Source of the DNA: Solen grandis | Lineage: Eukaryota > Mollusca > Bivalvia > Adapedonta > Solenidae | NCBI GenBank assembly: GCA_021229015.1 | Contig: CM037782.1 | Span: 61,166,387 to 61,230,386 of the forward strand | Length of the DNA: 64,000 bases | Direction of reading: 5' to 3' | Shown: in pieces, positions 13,601 to 19,104 of the stretch | Numbering within the stretch: position 1 is the stretch's first letter | Layout: the number at the start of each line of letters is the position of its first letter | Notes under the pieces: generated by a model | Told to the model about the DNA's origin: nothing | Seen by the model: the letters and a program-made list of their open reading frames with translations, nothing else | Databases searched by the model: none | Position numbers and translations under genes: made by a program

Positions 13601-16364
13601 ATCGTCCTGTTTATGAGAGGTGCACAGACAAATAAGTCTCTTTATCCTGTGTTACTGTGTATGTCTTATTATTAAAGCTGCTGATCACAGTTGATTGGTA
13701 GATATAAGAAAAAAAATCTACTCTCCCCTGTTTTGTTGGTGAAATCTTTGTTTCCTGACAACTGAACTCGGCAAGTGTAGGTCACATTGTACAATGCTAC
13801 ATTGCATTAATGCACTTCAGGGAATTCCATTTAAATATAGGAAACGGTATCCCGGAAGCAGGTGCTTGCTGGTCAATGTGACCATTCTGCATCATGGACT
13901 CTTCACCAGTCCTGTATAGCAAATTTGTATTTTTAGCCTGTGAAATGAGCACATGCGCAAGGAGAGAATGTGATCAGTAATGTGATTGCACATGGGAAAA
14001 GAAATTCTAAATATAGGTTTTATAATTCTAAATATAGGTTTAATACTATTCGTAACGCTTTTGCTTGTGAAGGAGAAACCACCCATTATTTTATACAATC
14101 AAGGAATGTTACATTGGGTGGCCATCTGTGAGCTGCTTTAACCCTGTACTTCATATTAACTCATTTTGATGCACTGGCAAACAGGGCAGACCCAGAGCAG
14201 ACAGCACCTAGAGAAGCTCTTTAATCAGGGTCCCTTCTGTTTGCTCATAAAATATTATAGCTCAGTTTCTGCACAGTTTGTTTGGCAAAGAAAAATTCAT
14301 GACTTTATAAACCATTTTAAGTTCAGTCAAATAATATTTATCAAGTTATAAATTTGTACATGAATATTCATGAGGTAAAGGGTTAATTAATTAAAAATGG
14401 GTTCAATTTGACTATATTGGTGGTTTTAATTCAATGTGGCAGGTCTCATAAATCAGTTGTCATAAAACTGTAGAACATGACTGGCTTTTCTTCATGAAAA
14501 CTTAAACCTGTCAGTATTAGACATACAGTATATGCTTTGTAATATTAAAAGGTTAATTTTTAAAAAATCAATTCTCTGAATGTTCAAACATATAATTCCT
14601 TCCAAGTAGTAACACTTGGTATCAGCTGAAGGCGAGGCTTAACATGTGTGTGTGTTGTTACAGGTAGTGGAACATCCCATAGCGGAGCCATTCCTGACAC
14701 CTGGGGACCTCAACAACTCCTTAGAGTACCCCATAGATCTCAACACCATCAAGCGTCGGATTGAGAACAGATTCTACAGGTAAGGCCCCCGCCCTGGCTG
14801 TCAGGGACTTAGGGGTAGACTTTTCTAACATACTGGAATTGGTACTAAAAATAGTGGTGTTGGAAAAACTATGTATGTCACGTAAAACAGCAGTTGGACA
14901 ATCTGTAAATTTTACTAAAAAATTCTGTAAATGTTTCTCAAATAGCCATGTTGAAAATAGATATTAAATAAAGTAAAATCTGTAAATGTTACTAAAATTA
15001 GGTTTTAGCAGTGTTGGAAAATCTGTAAATGTTACTAAAATTAGGCTTTAGCATGTTGGAAAATCTGTAAATGTTACTAAAATTAGGCTTTAGCAGTATC
15101 TTTTCTTGTACATGTCCTTACCTTAAATCCCAACCTACATTTTAGCTTCCATTATTTTCATGTCACTTAATACCTTCTAGTATTCATGTTCTCACAGTGC
15201 ATCAAAATCTAATATAAAAAACGTTTTAGAAACATTAAATAAATATTAAGTTTCTTTATTTAAAAGATGTTTGAAATAATAAGTTATTGGATTAAATCCA
15301 AGACAGATAGATCTCCGATCCCACCCAGTGGTAGATTTTATTAATGTCAGCTGGATATTTTAAGGTTGATTACATCCCATTTTCCTGGGGAGTGGGAGGT
15401 CATGGGTTTGATCCCCAGCCGTGACATACCAAAGTCATATAAAATGGTACTGGTATAGCTCTCTTGCTTGGAACTCAGCATATAAGGGTAGTGGCCCAGT
15501 GTCAGGATAATGTGACAGTCTGGGTGTGGTATCATGCCACATGTCTACGGTGTGATACTGCAGTGTGGCAGCACTGTATCTGTCTCAAGTAGACATCGTC
15601 TCCAAATGACTGAAATACTGTGGATGGGACGTTAAACCCAACTAACAAACATTCCATTTGTTGATGGGTACTGAGTAATGAGGAGTTTCGATGAAATTAA
15701 AACAGTGTCACTAGGGTAGAAACATAAGGGTCAGCTCTCAATCCAGGAGGCCATTTTCACAAAACTTCATACAAACAAGTTTAAGGTAAAGTCCCTGTAA
15801 TGGTTCCGTTACGTCTTGGACCACTTAACCTCTACCAAGATAACCAAGGTACCCTTATGAAACATTAGGAAACCTTGGTTATCTCAGTAAAATGCCTCAA
15901 TGTCCGAAATGTTAATGTTAGTAATAAGTATCTTGTCCTACATAATGCCTTCTAATCTCACTGCATTACACAAACTAAAACCTTCTTTTGAAGAAAACGA
16001 ATACTATTATACATTTGCAAAAATTGCAGATCTGGATAATCTATTTCATACAAAATTTAGTGAAACAGTTCCAGGTCCTTTATCAATACATGTCAGATAC
16101 AAAATTTTCAACTTTATATTAAAGCAATTCCAAAAGGAAACTTTGTAATGTTAACGATATAAAATAGCAACAATGGGTTTATCTACATTTACTGCAATAT
16201 ATGGCATATGTTTACCACGTCTGGTATTTTTCCTGCAGGCGTTTGACCGCTCTCCAGTTTGATTTGGAATATATCGAGTCCAACGCAAGGAAGTTAAATG
16301 AACCCAACTCACAGACAGTGAAAAGTGCTCACATACTCACAGAAGCTTTGCGCATGTATATCAG
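1461..16364 (+). CDS. BRWD3: BRWD/PHIP-family bromodomain-WD repeat protein gene, partial (8 internal exons)
   Basis: Eight exons (1461-1678, 3892-4022, 6366-6448, 9034-9145, 10198-10259, 13453-13592, 14664-14779, 16239-16364) total 988 nt and read about 329 codons without a frame break. The product aligns from memory with the middle of human PHIP/BRWD1/BRWD3: the Tudor-like (CryptoTudor) region (exons 1-5) followed by the first bromodomain (exons 6-8). Family knowledge: these are nuclear chromatin readers with N-terminal WD40 repeats, a CryptoTudor module linked to methylated H3K4, and tandem bromodomains; they act with CUL4-DDB1 ligases. The WD40 exons are upstream of the window. The second bromodomain and C-terminus are missing because an assembly gap follows 436 bp after the last exon. 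Protostomes usually have one such gene, so I use the Drosophila symbol. Family assignment is very secure; the exact paralogue name is not. Confidence 0.93.
1679..2425. other. BRWD intron with a fragment of a dispersed repeat
   Basis: The stretch around 1890-1940 (aggttttctaaaggaaaaacc, then tggttattag...) forms an inverted pair and looks like a repeat terminus. The rest is AT-rich and unassigned. Open frames of 76 and 64 codons here have no recognisable similarity. Confidence 0.45.
2428..3005. mobile_element. pogo/Tc1-like MITE with TA target duplication
   Basis: TIRs CAGTAAAACCTC (2428-2439) and GAGGTTTTACTG (2994-3005) are exact inverses and are flanked by TA at 2426-2427 and 3006-3007. 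The inner parts also mirror each other loosely (gagcgg/gagcgaca and gaacaacacctcc/gttgctctgg). No transposase frame is present, so it is non-autonomous. CAGTA...CCTC termini with TA duplications are typical of pogo-like elements. Confidence 0.8.
3008..3891. other. BRWD intron, AT-rich
   Basis: Contains short (ta)n patches around 3200-3240 and 3290-3305. No coding similarity or clear repeat family seen before exon b. Confidence 0.45.
3892..4022 (+). CDS. BRWD3: BRWD exon b: CryptoTudor region
   Basis: Acceptor tttcag ends at 3891; donor gtatgt starts at 4023. The product reads EHELVRIVQVSYKLLKNG, LSLLDP and YTGESFVIK, matching the family segment that follows QPWHKMELR (ELMKIVGIKYE...LKLAFLDP). 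The exon is 131 nt and ends two bases into a Lys codon, which the first base of the next exon completes. The open frame through this exon reads about 38 codons of intron upstream and 17 downstream, so its ATG at 3778 is not a real start. Confidence 0.95.
4468..5071 (+). mobile_element. Probable solo LTR of an LTR retrotransposon
   Basis: It begins TGTAACCC and ends GGGTTACA, the canonical TG..CA ends with an 8-bp perfect inverse. It is flanked by TGTG on both sides (4464-4467 and 5072-5075), as expected for a 4-bp target duplication. A TATATAAA box at 4711-4718 is placed as in a U3 promoter, and an aataaa lies near 4682. The 604-bp length fits an LTR. No gag/pol sequence or second LTR occurs nearby, so internal recombination to a solo LTR is inferred. 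Strand is set from the TATA box only. Confidence 0.65.
4711..4718 (+). promoter_or_regulatory. TATA box within the solo LTR
   Basis: TATATAAA in the middle of the LTR, followed about 20 bp later by a cgcgactg segment. Position fits a U3 promoter; transcription start not verifiable. Confidence 0.4.
5163..6117 (+). repeat. 29-bp minisatellite, split by a Helentron-like insertion
   Basis: The unit is approximately ctaaagctgttgttttctgt plus gacacgccc (29 bp). About four diverged units lie at 5163-5285 and about twelve to fourteen, more uniform, at 5700-6117. Both blocks run in the same direction and are separated by the element at 5286-5699. Open frames across it are repeat translations. Confidence 0.85.
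5286..5699 (+). mobile_element. Helentron-like non-autonomous element (2 internal units)
   Basis: 5' hairpin atgctccccaaagggagagcat, then a gtcc-rich head (5325-5348), then two tandem internal units of about 157 bp (marked by cataacacaaaaact and catagcacaaaaagt). A sub-terminal gggagcat inverse of the 5' end is followed by a short hairpin ggttctacc and a cttttg terminus before T. Compare 7038, 9247, 12280 and 50757. Confidence 0.65.
6118..6365. other. BRWD intron before exon c
   Basis: Contains a perfect short palindrome tctttcaaatagtactatttgaaaga (about 6268-6294). Otherwise nothing recognised. Confidence 0.5.
6366..6448 (+). CDS. BRWD3: BRWD exon c: CryptoTudor region
   Basis: Acceptor ccctgcag ends at 6365; donor gtatgt starts at 6449. 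It encodes YHDLPEVVNFLVLKQNYD followed by ARNWKQ, close to the family block YHDMPDVIDFLVLRQQFD. The exon is 83 nt and ends with one base of a Gly codon. A pogo-like MITE terminus begins seven bases after the donor, so only gtatgta separates exon and element. Confidence 0.95.
6456..6540. mobile_element. pogo-like MITE fragment abutting the exon c donor
   Basis: Starts TA|CAGTAGAACCTC at 6454-6467, the same terminus type as the element at 2428. An internal inverted pair is ttaagaccact...agtggtcttaa. No matching right TIR was found, so the end is approximate. Confidence 0.55.
6541..7037. other. BRWD intron, AT-rich
   Basis: No recognised element or coding similarity. Confidence 0.45.
7038..7666 (+). 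mobile_element. Helentron-like element with triplicated 150-bp unit
   Basis: 5' end agtcccctaccggtg, with an inverse ccggtaggggact at 7624-7636. Next comes (gtcc)n at 7087-7125, then three tandem copies of a unit of about 150 bp (marked by aactaagcaagctaacttga at about 7152, 7302 and 7454). The 3' end has a hairpin tgtgttgcatacaaca and then CTTG before T, as in Helitron-type termini. Open frames of 89 and 71 codons inside are repeat-derived. Confidence 0.7.
7861..7893. repeat. (ATC)n microsatellite
   Basis: About ten uninterrupted atc units. Confidence 0.95.
8059..9020 (-). mobile_element. TTAA-C element, copy 1, interrupted by a 750-bp TIR element
   Basis: Left part TTAAACCTTACTACACTAAA (8059) through accattagttgttt (8131). 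It resumes after the insertion at ataggggtgctttgctgaaa (8881) and runs to about 9020. The central stem-loop is at about 8926-8982 (agtgcagaccatggtcagac...gcagatcttggtctgcact). Intact relatives at 47828, 58299 and 63053 show the join. The right end lies about 13 bp upstream of BRWD exon d. Confidence 0.7.
8130..8879. mobile_element. TIR element (MITE) nested in TTAA-C copy 1
   Basis: Outer inverted ends: ttacaaaggagctcgaagtt at left and cttcgagcccctgtggttgtaa at right. Further in, caaatcatt/aattatttg and a strong internal pair ccaatcgagcttgacaacag (8357) / ctgttgtcaagctcgattgg (8661). Uninterrupted relatives of the host element lack this segment. Only short frames, no transposase. Confidence 0.7.
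9034..9145 (+). CDS. BRWD3: BRWD exon d: CryptoTudor region (hidden among repeats)
   Basis: Acceptor aaacag ends at 9033; donor gtactt starts at 9146. It reads GDRFRSIV, a variable stretch, then EFPDSMFQCFKI, equivalent to GDRFRSVIDDAWW...EYPDSLFQCYNV in human PHIP. Its length of 112 nt is the size class (3n+1) needed to join exon c (one base over) to exon e (needs two bases). No ordinary open frame shows it; a 65-codon open frame across it is in another frame. The upstream 20 bp derives from, or abuts, a transposable element, and the polypyrimidine tract is weak. Confidence 0.9.
9146..9246. other. BRWD intron between exon d and a Helentron-like element
   Basis: AT-rich, nothing recognised. 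Confidence 0.5.
9247..9921 (+). mobile_element. Helentron-like element, about 310-bp internal duplication
   Basis: 5' ggtcacctgagcat with sub-terminal inverse actcaggtgagtgatcc near 9884-9900, then a gtcgtc head. Two diverged internal units follow (gttgccatggcaac at 9442 and attgccatggcaat at 9767 mark equivalent places). A 3' hairpin aggg..ccct ends in CTTG before T at 9921. No protein frame. Confidence 0.65.
9925..10040 (+). mobile_element. Helentron-like 3' end fragment
   Basis: Segment ccttcaactgtgtcattaaac...gaaatggttacggtaactg, ending atcttcagtgatagttCTTG before T. The same block occurs at 11445-11538, and the hairpin-plus-CTAG version at 13195-13217. Confidence 0.55.
10198..10259 (+). 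CDS. BRWD3: BRWD exon e: end of the CryptoTudor region
   Basis: A strong tract of (tc)n plus tttttcaaccag precedes 10198; donor gtaagt starts at 10260. Joined to exon d it reads RWDNAECECLSPWDLEPV, then DDT, matching family CWDNGDTEKMSPWDMELIP. The exon is 62 nt and ends with one base of an Arg codon. Confidence 0.95.
10260..10550. other. BRWD intron after exon e
   Basis: Pyrimidine-rich in parts. No coding similarity; nothing recognised. Confidence 0.45.
10551..10712 (+). mobile_element. TTAA-B element, copy 2 (internally deleted)
   Basis: Starts ttaatcctttacttcatgaa and ends tatatgaagtaaagggttaa. The central stem-loop is missing, leaving ends and left arm only. Confidence 0.7.
10850..11540 (+). 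mobile_element. Helentron-like element, diverged
   Basis: Begins near ccttagctccaaagaattgg, followed by cctgtcctgtcc. It has repeated internal segments (cagcatttataag at about 10981 and 11267) and the 3' block ttcagctgtgtcaatacc...tcttcagtgatagctttTG. Boundaries are approximate. Open frames of 62-92 codons here are repeat-derived. Confidence 0.5.
11590..11935 (+). mobile_element. Helentron-like element fragment
   Basis: gtatggcagacatatagggatcac at 11590 matches the head of the element at 50757 (catggcagacacatagggatcac). Internal parts aagtgcagtgctcaggaacc and taactctag... follow. The 3' end is not recognised. Confidence 0.5.
12010..12251 (+). mobile_element. TTAA-A element, copy 1
   Basis: TTAACCCTTTCCCTCAT at left and ATGAGGGAAAGGGTTAA at right. 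The central stem-loop gcgaacagcataaaacc...ggttttatgctgttcgc has a core gatcaacctgcgagt/actcgcaggctgatc. The right end shares tcaaaatgagtctatatga with TTAA-B. Other copies: 20420, 29613, 30670, 36250, 39632, 48248 and 59460. Confidence 0.85.
12280..12775 (+). mobile_element. Helentron-like element, three internal units, 3' truncated
   Basis: 5' hairpin ataccctctcaaatg...gggggggtat, a gtcggtccgg head, then three tandem units of about 156 bp marked by catttctccaaaac, cataactccaatac and cataactccaatac. It stops without a hairpin/CTRR end. Confidence 0.65.
12855..13217 (+). mobile_element. Helentron-like element with clear hairpin-CTAG end
   Basis: Starts around tctcctcagctacagatctt, with gtctgtctgtc at about 12925. 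It ends ATCAC-cttca-GTGAT (13195-13209), agtt, CTAG (13214-13217), T. A related internal gatcacctttagtgat occurs at 13074. Confidence 0.6.
13271..13368. mobile_element. Small foldback element, copy 2
   Basis: tatatcatccattgaaagtt and ctggctttcagtggacaatata are inverse arms about 85 bp apart. Same family as the insertion at 679-760. Confidence 0.6.
13453..13592 (+). CDS. BRWD3: BRWD exon f: linker and first helix of bromodomain 1
   Basis: Acceptor tcctacag ends at 13452; donor gtatgt starts at 13593. It encodes an APAEMGGILEV linker, LEALMYKPKSSEWPG and EFNRYVRGLEQ. These correspond to the family block CRSLIYKPLDGEWG...ECERIVAGINQL that leads into helix Z of bromodomain 1. It ends in phase 0 and is GC-richer than its introns. 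Confidence 0.94.
13593..14137. other. BRWD intron f-g, first part
   Basis: A 22-bp direct duplication, aattctaaatataggtttta/taatt..., lies at about 14004-14045. Otherwise unassigned. Confidence 0.45.
14138..14386 (-). mobile_element. TTAA-B element, copy 3
   Basis: TTAACCCTGTACTTCATATT at left and catgaatattcatgaggtaa, agggttaa at right, reversed relative to copy 1. It contains accattttaagttcagtc (about 14309), the intact version of the site hit by TTAA-A in copy 4. Confidence 0.75.
14387..14663. other. BRWD intron f-g, last part
   Basis: AT-rich sequence with a (tg)n patch just before the acceptor. No element recognised. Confidence 0.5.
14664..14779 (+). CDS. BRWD3: BRWD exon g: ZA loop of bromodomain 1
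   Basis: Acceptor gttacag ends at 14663; donor gtaagg starts at 14780. It reads EPFLTPGDLNN and then YPIDLNTIKRRIENRFYR. The family equivalent is SAFVAPVDLQAYPMYCTVV followed by AYPTDLSTIKQRLENRFYR. The clam version is about six residues shorter between the GDL and the YPIDL, removing the YPxY-type motif of the ZA loop. The exon is 116 nt and ends two bases into an Arg codon. Confidence 0.95.
14860..15095 (+). repeat. 43-bp tandem repeat in intron g
   Basis: Unit tgttggaaaatctgtaaatg followed by ttactaaaattaggctttagca. Three good copies at about 14966-15093 and more diverged ones upstream (tctgtaaattttactaaa). Confidence 0.8.
15340..15650 (+). mobile_element. tRNA-derived SINE, copy 2
   Basis: Box B-like gtcatgggtttgatccccag at 15398-15417. 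The body contains tataagggtagtggcccagt and gtcaggataatgtgac. The 3' domain ggcagcactgtatctgtctc, aagtagacatcg, ctgaaatactgtgg ends gacgttaaacccaac. The 3' domain recurs at 59080-59150. It resembles the conserved tails of invertebrate SINEs; I cannot name the superfamily with certainty. Confidence 0.7.
15660..16238. other. BRWD intron g-h, last part
   Basis: Includes an inverted pair ataaccaaggtaccc / aaaccttggttat at 15840-15886. An 82-codon open frame at 15900 shows no recognisable similarity. Confidence 0.45.
16239..16364 (+). CDS. BRWD3: BRWD exon h: helices B-C of bromodomain 1 (last exon before the gap)
   Basis: Acceptor tcctgcag ends at 16238; donor gtaaga starts at 16365. It encodes RLTALQFDLEYIESNARK, then LNEPNSQTVKSA and a terminal helix ending MYIR. 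The Asn in LNEPNS sits where the acetyl-lysine-binding Asn of bromodomains is expected. Exons for the linker, bromodomain 2 and C-terminal tail are not found downstream in the window. Confidence 0.94.
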
Positions 16365-16540
16365 GTAAGATTTCACGAGTTTTCCGAGTTTTCTTCTTTT
16401 ATCTATATTTCAGAGTAGTGAATTGTGTACTTGTCATGCTTTCACGGGATATAATCTTATTTGACTCATGTGAATCCTAATCTGTGCTATACATTTATTA
16501 TCAAGTCTTTAGTAAACATTATTGAAGTAAAAGCATACCT

Positions 16541-16800
16541 TTTTATGCCCCCCCATCAAAAGTGAGGGGGAGTAGGACATATAGATTTGCCTTTGTCCAT
16601 CCGTCTGTGTGTCCATAGACACAATTTTGTGTGCACTTGTTCTTCTACAGTATTTTGCCAAATTTAATGAAACTTCATAGGAATCCTTCCTACTATGAGA
16701 AATTGTGCATCTGCAATTTTCATTACGATTTATCAACTATTTCAGGAGTTATGCTACTTTGAATTTTTCCCTTTATAGAATATATACGGCAAAATATTAG
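16541..16800 (+). mobile_element. Helentron-like element cut by the gap
   Basis: 5' hairpin gcccccccatcaaaagtgag, gggg, then tccatccgtctgtgtgtcc. The internal motif gaaacttcatagg and tgtgcatctgcaatttt lead into the N run. This repeat at the gap edge may be why assembly broke. Confidence 0.6.
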
Positions 16801-16900
16801 NNNNNNNNNNNNNNNNNNNNNNNNNNNNNNNNNNNNNNNNNNNNNNNNNNNNNNNNNNNNNNNNNNNNNNNNNNNNNNNNNNNNNNNNNNNNNNNNNNNN
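16801..16900. other. Assembly gap (100 N)
   Basis: Exactly 100 N, the conventional length for a gap of unknown size. BRWD coding sequence stops before it in the middle of the protein. Ssdp coding sequence appears after it without its N-terminal exons. Confidence 0.99.
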
Positions 16901-18074
16901 CATCTTAATCATTAATTATTAGTATAATTTTGAATAATGTTTGTTTTATTGATATACTGCTACATTGGTATTTTAGTGACATCCCCATTTGTTTAAGATA
17001 GTCATATAAGTGTACATTGGTCTCGTGATTTTTTGAGGTCAGAAAGGATAAAAAAAAAAAAACACCCCCAAAACAACAACAACCACAAAAAACTTCAAGA
17101 ATTGCCATATTGGAGGAATCCATCAGATGCCCTAAATTAATATGTATTGGCTAAATCAAGGGACTAAACTTGCAGCTTGAGTCATCGTTGTATTGCAACA
17201 TTGAGGGGTCATGTGGCCACTATATATGATAATATAAGATTTTAAATTTTAACAGAATTAAATGTTCTGTTGAATCATCATTAGATTTGACACCTAAGAT
17301 TTTATTCCATCCCTAAACTTTATAATTTCAAGGATTGTAACTCTGCTTGTCATGTTGCTTTGTCAAAAGCTTTAATGCTCTCCCTTGCATAGGAAGAATT
17401 GAATCATTAAGAAAGTTTGCATAAGAAAGATTGCATGACCCCATGATCTTAAGATGGCTTCTCAGACATGTTTAGCTTGATTTTTTTTCTTTTTTGATTT
17501 TTGTTTAGGTAGCCTTTTTTTTTGTTTTCTTCATATTCGCAATTTTAACCTGTGACACAATTAAATGATAATTTAAGACTTGATAATTGAGAGAAAAATT
17601 AACAACTCCTCACAATGCTTTTATGTTTTTTGTTTTGTTTTCATTTGTTTTGTACATTCAATATAAGTTGTTGGCGCTGTTCGACACATTTAATTTTAAG
17701 TTCAAGTATGCCAAGTATGCAATAAAAAAAATTTCAAGTCCTATCAGCATTTAGAAAACATTGTCCTAGCTATTACTAAATCCATGTTGATGAACTTAAC
17801 TCAAGTTCTTAAGTAATATAAATTCAGGGATTCAGATAAGGATGAGACTGGTTAATAGCTTTTCGAGCTTTTTTAGGTAATCTAATGTAGGTGGAACTTT
17901 TGCAAAGTAAATGAAACAATAAAGATTTTGATTGTCTTCATGACGATGATCGATTAATGTGGTATTGGATAAAAATTAGATAGTAAAGGTGTCTGTTATT
18001 TTCACAGCTGGATAATATATGCAGTTTTATTTACTTGTATTATTTTTCAGTTATTTATGATATAATTGCATTTT
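16901..18074. other. Post-gap sequence, no exon found
   Basis: Poly-A/poly-T rich intron-like DNA. I searched for Ssdp LUFS-domain or BRWD bromodomain 2 exons in both directions and saw none. Confidence 0.5.
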
Positions 18075-18149
18075 GAGGGCTGACCAGAAAACTTTTTTAA
18101 ATTCATATAGACAAAGGAGAAGCTGAAAGAATTTTGTGGTCACCCCTCG
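18075..18149. mobile_element. Short foldback MITE (gagggctgacc family), copy 1
   Basis: gagggctgaccagaaaactt at left and attttgtggtcacccctc at right form imperfect inverted ends. A longer member is at 33181-33395. Confidence 0.55.
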
Positions 18150-18936
18150 ATTTGTTTATGCCATATTGGCGTATTATACCACTATCTTGTATATTCATGT
18201 TAATTCACCAATTCAAAAACAACAACAGCAACAAAAAATATGTTATTTCTCTAGTAAAAATAAATCAACATAATGTTACATATGGTTTCCATTATTTATA
18301 ACTGGATATCAATAATAAAGTGTCATGTGATAAAACCAAAACCTACTATTTTGTATTTGTGTGTTTACATCTTGGTATTAATCATGTGAATTTGTTGATT
18401 TGAAATAGCTAGTCATATTTGGGAAATGCCCTGTCTTTAATTGGAAAAAAAAAGACAATTTAAATGTTCGGTAGGAATGAATGGTACACCTTGTAACTTA
18501 GTCAGAAAATGCTCACTGCTTTTAACTGGGAACATCTGTTTACTCAGCTGTTATTGTTTATTCATGAATGATTGAGATTTTTCTGACATTAATCATGTTT
18601 AATCTGAATAATGCAGCTGCAGTTGATTCGGAATATATTACAAGTTATTGTTCATTCAAGAATAATACATTACAGTTTTTTTATTTGGGAATGATATTCA
18701 TACTGTTTTATTTGGGGATAATCTATAACCCTTTGCACACAGGAAGAACAAATCCTGTTTTTTATGCTGTTTTTATCTCCTCCCCCACCCACCAAACAAA
18801 GTAGAAGAGGGATTGGTGGAAAACTGTAGTATCTGCCTCTTTTGTTTATATGCAGTTACCATCTTTTTGCACCAAGTCTTTTCAGACACATGCAGAAATC
18901 ATGGCAACAAAAAGACAATATCATTATATCATTAGA
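18150..18936. other. Ssdp upstream intron, AT-rich
   Basis: Nothing recognised apart from simple A/T runs. Open frames of 60-80 codons have no similarity that I can identify. Confidence 0.45.
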
Positions 18937-19028
18937 AATAACCCATTCTGTTGTATATTGGGGAATAACCCATTCTGTTGTATATTGGGGAATAACCCAT
19001 GCCATTGTATATTGGGGAATAACCCATG
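18937..19028 (+). repeat. 27-bp tandem repeat next to the Ssdp exon
   Basis: Unit aataacccattctgttgtat plus attgggg. Copies start at 18937, 18964, 18991 and 19018 (last one partial). The array ends 19 bp before the exon. Confidence 0.9.
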
Positions 19029-19047
19029 TTTCGTGTGATTCTCCCAG

Positions 19048-19104
19048 CCACCCGGCTCACAGCCCTCCCCCCATTCAGGGCCCCCAATGATGGGTCAGAA
19101 TCAA
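19048..19104 (+). CDS. Ssdp: Ssdp exon 1 of window
   Basis: Acceptor attctcccag ends at 19047; donor gtgagt starts at 19105. The 57-nt exon encodes 19 residues, PPGSQPSPHSGPPMMGQNQ, close to vertebrate SSBP3 GPPGSQPSPH...SSMMGPHSQ. It is strongly GC-rich against AT-rich flanks. A 27-bp tandem array ends only 19 bp upstream, inside the zone expected to hold the branch point. Confidence 0.87.

Noticed and set aside
16365..19047. BRWD bromodomain 2 exons or Ssdp LUFS-domain exons
   Set aside because: Looked for family motifs with flanking AG/GT around the gap and found none.
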